A DNA stretch of 64,000 nucleotides. It comes from Annulohypoxylon bovei var. microspora (lineage: Eukaryota; Ascomycota; Sordariomycetes; Xylariales; Hypoxylaceae). A program made the position numbers and the translations under genes. The stretch covers positions 124,001-188,000 of the forward strand of contig MU405225.1 in the NCBI GenBank assembly GCA_022836615.1, read 5' to 3'. The notes under the pieces were generated by a model. That model ran no database searches. It was given only the letters and a program-made list of their open reading frames with translations, and had not been told where the DNA came from. Below, in pieces: positions 58,991-64,000 of the stretch; the first letter of the stretch is position 1; every line of letters starts with the position of its first letter.

Positions 58991-60096
58991 TAGATTGTGA
59001 TTCTGGGGCTTGGCACGGACAAATGGACCACCCGTCACGATGAATCAGCAAGCACCTTCGTGCCGTATGTTCGATTTTGCACTTGATTGGCAGGGTGGCG
59101 GGATGGCTGATTCATAATGTAACGCGATAATCTACTCCTCAGAGCCTCAGATGGGAACTTCTATCTTCACAAAGCAAGCGAAGCCTTTGCTTCTTCAATC
59201 CTATTCCTATTTACCCATGAGTCTAATCTTCATACCCAATATCAGACCTATTCGAAGCGAGACCCACGACTGATAACGGGGAAGCGTAGCTGATTGCCTT
59301 CTATGGCATAAACAGCAGAGCCAGCCAGCCGAGAATCTCTTTGGGATCATTTGAGGTTTGCTAGGTGTCGAGCTCCTATCCCAATCAAACCTCGATCATG
59401 CTTCTAGCATAGCGACTATTGAACCAATCCCTCCAATGTTCTCCTGGGTATCATCTCACCTCAGAGTACTCCGTATTCCCAAAGAAATATGCGACCGCGC
59501 ATGACATTTACCAAATTTCAGCATGAGAAAAGAAGGGTATACACAACCAACCAGATGAAAAGTCCAGTGAAACAATATATGACCCCGAAAAGACAGTCGC
59601 CTATGCTTATTCCGTATAAGGTATCCCAATAACGCCTTGCGTCGCTTCCAGTTTCCCCAACACCTATGAACCGGTGGTACATTCATATTATGATCATTCA
59701 TTTGAGTCGTCAGATCCTTAAAACATGATATCGTCTAAACGAAACGAAACGAAACAAAAGAACAAGAAAAAGGTGACAAGAACGAAGAAGGGTAAGGAAA
59801 GTAGAAAGATGGAAGGCTGAAAAGAGAAACGAAAACTTTTAAAAAGATGGACAAGAGGAATAATACGGTATTGGAAAGATTCATTTTGAGCCGGCCCGTG
59901 GACTCATCCTGCCTATGGCAATGGACCGATCTCCGGCATTTGGATACGGCCTCGTCCTGCTGCTCCTATTTGCCTGTGTTCGATTAGTGTTGGTGACAGA
60001 CAAGGAGGTCTTGAGCTTATGAAAGCTTGCAAGCAGTGGTTGACAAGGACAGCAGAAAAGTCCGATAGCTTACTGCTTTTTAGGGAGTTCATATCT
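58991..60096. other. intergenic region
   Basis: No supportable gene. It includes an ACGAA pentanucleotide run near 59740-59755. The right part would be the 3' region of the small gene at 60097-60583. Confidence 0.55.
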
Positions 60097-60583
60097 CTAG
60101 GTCAACATGTCTAGTCCTTGTCCAGCTGTCGCCGGATGAGAGCCGTCGAAGTGAGTTCCTACGCCTCGAAGTGTATTACAAGTCTTGGTAGGGACTGTAC
60201 CCGAAACTGGCGATGCTGGTACTACTCCTGTTGGGTTGCTAGATCGTTTTTGATCGCCAAGGATATTATCGATTAAGTCGCAAAGCCCCGAATGATTCCT
60301 TTGGTTTGATGAGCCAGGCTGTGGAGGCGATGTCAAGCCTACGTGAACGTTTACTGGCACTATAGTGTCCTGGTTATAGTGATGAACTCTATCATTGGCA
60401 TATGACGGATTCGGCGGCGGTTTAGAATCGGATCTAGACCTTCAGGGACGTTAGACTAATATCGATGACATACCAACGGAGAAATTCCGTAGCGGAAACT
60501 CGGACGAAACTGAAGCGCATTTGAAAACATTACACTTACCCAACAGAACCCTGAGCTGCCTCATCTGAACGGGTCAATGCCAT
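60097..60583 (-). CDS. small hypothetical protein, two exons
   Basis: Exons 60583-60540 and 60439-60097 are joined across a 100-base intron with a GTAAGT donor, a CTAAC branch point and a GAAG acceptor, giving 128 residues. The product begins MALTRSDEAAQGSVG and continues Pro/Ser/Asn-rich, with a possibly amphipathic segment GLCDLIDNILGDQK. No domain or targeting signal is recognised. The match of all three splice signals with a frame that starts at ATG is the main evidence; function is unknown and the model could be wrong. Confidence 0.42.
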
Positions 60584-61964
60584 GTTTAAGTAGTTATGAT
60601 ACACCTGGAAGTACGAGACCCAGACTGAGAGGAGGCAGAAGGGAGTGCGGGTTTAGGACGAGATCAGAGAAATGATGGAAAGAAGAAAAATAATAAGATG
60701 TACACAGCAGGAGACATCTAGTTTATAATCGGGGTTATAAGGGAGCCAGACTGATGGTGTCAATAATGTTGGTAGTAATTTAGAGGGTTACAGTCAAGGA
60801 CGGCCTAGCAAAAAAAGAGGAAAGTAACATAATCAGACGAACTAGAAAAATCTCGGGGTTTAAACGGACATCATAACGATACAAGTGTCTTAAGAGCATC
60901 TCGTTAGATAAATGCAGCATGTATGAAAAAGCACCGCGCACGGGAGAGGGGGACACAATCCCACGGCGCAGACATAGGCGGGATGGGCCAATAACCGCTT
61001 CCTAAGTCTGGATACACGTGGGAGGGCCAATACAACCCCCATCGCGGCATTACGAGTTAGGAGATCATCCTGTCTAGATAAGTACCAACCAAGATAATTA
61101 GGTAGTCAAGGTACTTACTGCGAAAGAAGTCCAAGCCTGAATTATTTTTTATAAAATACCTAATCATACATCCGCAAGTGTAAGGACTAAAGACTACAGG
61201 TAGGTACCTGTTTCCTGCATAGGTACACTAGGAGGCTTTTACCGAATAGGGATTCCACTAGACATGGTTCTTGCTTGCCGGGGGGAGGCCTAGACGCCTC
61301 GCTGCTCCCGAGAATGAGCGGTTCTGATTGGTCCAACACCCCCGTAGAGCTCTTAGTGGCTTCTGTCGGGCTTCGCGGGGTCTTCAATGGCTTTCCAATG
61401 GCTTCTTAGGGCAGAAACCAGGTTCATCCAGAGACCAGGTTAGCCAGTGTTCATGCAGCTCTGCTACGTATGTAACAGTACATATTATGTATCGACTTGA
61501 CACTAGACTGCATGTGGGGACTGACTTGAACTGTCGAAGTCCTATATACATTTATGTACCAAGGCACTTTTCCAAACTCGAATTTCCCCCACTCCTAGAT
61601 TAATACAACATTTTAATCATACAAGTGTACGAATTGAGGTTTTGGTATTCGCAGCTAAGATGGTCAAAGAATGTGTAATACCATATGATAAAGTTGCTAG
61701 AAAACGCATATATCGAAACCCAAATTTGACGTGAATTTTGTAGGTATTAAGATCTCACGAGTTGCCATTGTCTACCCCTCCTCAGATGTCACTACTTGTT
61801 TGCCGCCAAATGTATCACGTATAACCATCGAGGATTGAATGGTTCCTTTCCCCTTCTAGCTTAGGATGTTATGTGTACCTGAACGTCATTAAATTATTTT
61901 TGAACTGTAGTACGTGGCATTATACATGCCGTGGTGCATCGGTCATGTCTAAGTTAAGGCTTGG

Positions 61965-62715
61965 TATCTTATAATTATTTAACAACGTTAACCGAAAACT
62001 CGTTCATTTAACATTTAATGTAACGTAAAGTTTCCGTTAAATAATTATTTACATTATGCTTATTTATTTATATTTAAGTTTAAAAAATTTAATATTTTTA
62101 TATAAAATATTTTATATTAACGAATTTAATTAATTATTTTTTAAATATATAATTAATTATAAATTAAAATTTTTATTAATTTTTTTTAATGAAATTATTT
62201 ATATTATTCGTTTATATAAATTATTTAATTAACTTTAATTATTAAAATATTTATTATTTTAAAATAATAAAATAATTTATTTATAAATATTAAATCATTG
62301 GTAATTTTTAAATTATCGGGTTATTTAAAAAAAAAAAAAATTTAATATTTAAATAATTTAATTTTTTTAAATCGAATTTACGAATTATTTACCGAATTAA
62401 TAATATATTTCGTTCGTTTTAATAAAAATAAAAAATACGGATCGTTAAACGTAAACCGTATTATAATTTTAAAAATTTTTTTTTTAAATTAATCGCGTCG
62501 AATATTATTAAAATTAAATAAAATATTAATTTTCGTAAAATGTTTCCGTTCCGTTAACGTGTATAAAATTTACGAAATATTTAATAAATTTAAAAAAATT
62601 CGGTTTAATACCGTAATAATTATTTCGCTTTAAAAATTAATGTTAATCGAAAATATTAATACGATTAATACGATTAAATCGTTTATATTTTTAATTTTTA
62701 TTTAATAAAACTTCG
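61965..62715. repeat. AT-rich RIP-like block
   Basis: Strongly AT-rich. By my hand count of 62101-62700 there are about 27 CpG but only one or two CpA and about five TpG. Loss of CpA/TpG with retained CpG is the signature of RIP acting on duplicated DNA. The original element is not recognisable. Confidence 0.72.
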
Positions 62716-62825
62716 CTTACATACATGTAAGTTCCAAAATCTGCCCCACTATGTAAATACATCATTAAAATCCTTGCTACATGCTTATTAATTACATATT
62801 TTGTAATTAATACCCCATTATTTTA

Positions 62826-63489
62826 AAAGATTTGTTATTTCAATAGTATTGCATTTCAATAATACCCCGCGGGTAGGAAAGCGGCGTCTCTAATTGGTTA
62901 AAACCCTTATCGATAAGCCATCACCCCATCAAATGTTTCTATAAAATAATATACCTTTTAACCCGAATAACTTTCGCAATTAGTTATCAATATTTTGATA
63001 ATTTGTATCATAAGATAGCCCTTAATTTAGGTCATCTAATGATGTATGTTTCATTCTGGTGCATAGCCTAGTTGCCGAGATATGCAGTGTTTTACCCTGA
63101 TTTCATACGGTTTTACGGTTGTTTCGCCGGTCGCACGTAATGATCCCCGGAGGCTGTTCAACGCCTTACAGCTATTAATACATTTTGTAAGATGTATCAA
63201 TGAAAATAGTAATAATAATGATGTAACTTAATTTATATGATTGGATTTTCACTTATACTGACTTTAAAACCAATTGTAAGCTAATCGAAGGCCTTTTCGT
63301 AAAGTTATTCAAGTGAGAAGATGGATGGGTATAAAAAGCTGACCGCTGGGTGGGAAGGTACATTCGTATGCACCAAGCTTTATATGGGGGACCAAGTACC
63401 CCGAGCTGGTGGCCATGGCGTATCGATAAGGATTTCAACCAATCAGAAAATATTATTGAAATGCAATACTATTGAAATAGCAAATCTTT
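62826..63489. repeat. inverted-repeat pair, probable foldback element
   Basis: AAGATTTG(T/C)TATTTCAATA and the following TTGCATTTCAATAATA appear at the left end and inverted at the right end. After different short insertions, both arms resume with ATTGGTT, CCTTATCGATA and GCCAT. The interior (about 62960-63380) is of normal composition without a gene. Ends and target duplication are not certain. Confidence 0.65.
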
Positions 63490-63639
63490 ATTTTAATATA
63501 CCTTTTGCATGTAGGTACATACTAGTACATGAATAAGTCTTTACAAATGCCACCATGCTACGATGCCACACGAGCTTTAAATTTGGCGTGGTAAATAAGC
63601 TTGATTCCCGGGTTTCATACGTTTTAATCCCGTTTACAT

Positions 63640-64000
63640 TTAAAATACCAGATCTTAAATTCGTTTTCTTTATGCATATAATTAAAAAATTTTTTTACGA
63701 AAATTATAAATAAAAGTTTCGCACATTAACCACGGGTTTTTGCTTAATACGTAATTAAATAAAAAATAAATAAATATTATATTAATTTTAAATTAAAATT
63801 TAAATTTAATAATAATTTATATATTAAATTTTAATAAATAACCGTTATATTTTTAATAATTTAATCATTAAAAAAACGCGTTATACGGTGCGAATATATT
63901 TTAATTTACACGAATTAATTTTTAAAATTAATATACGAAATTTTTATTTATAATTTTCGTACGTATTTAAATAATAATTCCGTTTACATTTTTAAAAATT
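63640..64000. repeat. AT-rich RIP-like block, runs off the window
   Basis: Same composition as the block at 61965-62715, with C mainly in CpG. It continues past the right edge. Confidence 0.65.

Larger units (their letters stand above)
60584..64000. other. gene-free, repeat-rich right end
   Basis: No supportable gene. It contains AT-rich blocks at about 61965-62715 and 63640-64000 and an inverted-repeat pair at 62826-63489. The stretch 60600-61960 has ordinary composition and only short frames. Confidence 0.6.

Overview
The window is nuclear DNA from a filamentous ascomycete (Pezizomycotina, most likely Sordariomycetes; Xylariales is only a guess). The evidence is short GT-AG introns of about 54-130 bases with CTAAC-type branch points, a striatin/PRO11 gene, a JmjN-JmjC-PHD demethylase of the KDM4 type, a tRNA with an intron after the anticodon, and AT-rich blocks with the CpA/TpG loss expected from repeat-induced point mutation (RIP). 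There is no CRISPR array, operon or prokaryotic signal.

Layout. 1-5059: no supportable gene. 5060-6141 (-): small one-pass membrane protein. 6729-7314: hAT-type MITE with an 8-bp target duplication. 9489-12001 (-): PRP43-like DEAH helicase. 13148-18301 (-): KDM4-like histone demethylase. 18302-21691: gene-poor. 21692-23166 (-): AAAP amino-acid transporter. 23167-27328: gene-poor. 27329-29297 (+): secreted GMC oxidoreductase. 29657-32000 (+): SDA1 ribosome-biogenesis protein. 32203-32505: probable relic of a Zn2Cys6 domain. 33036-34951 (-): glutamate decarboxylase. 37753-41604 (+): long low-complexity reading frame split by one in-frame TAG. 42464-45706 (+): TBC-domain Rab GAP. 46830-46920 (-): tRNA-Glu(CTC). 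47865-50614 (-): striatin (STRIPAK scaffold). 52315-53121 (+): hotdog thioesterase. From 53.1 kb on, the sequence becomes repeat territory: three foldback/MITE elements in 3.7 kb, RIP-like AT-rich blocks, a single-exon gene with a DTGA retropepsin-like motif, a small two-exon gene of unknown function, and another inverted-repeat pair near 63 kb.

The genes are mostly unrelated housekeeping or signalling genes, not one pathway. PRP43 and SDA1 both act in ribosome biogenesis; striatin and the Rab GAP are signalling and membrane-traffic regulators. No metabolic gene cluster is visible. The most interesting observations are the in-frame TAG at 40648, which sits in the loop of a small predicted hairpin and fits the pattern of sexual-stage A-to-I recoding in Sordariomycetes; a 706-bp almost complete palindrome; C retained almost only in CpG within the AT-rich blocks; and an intergenic palindrome family based on ACCTAGGT. 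Gene models were spliced by hand from reading frames and splice signals and have no transcript support.
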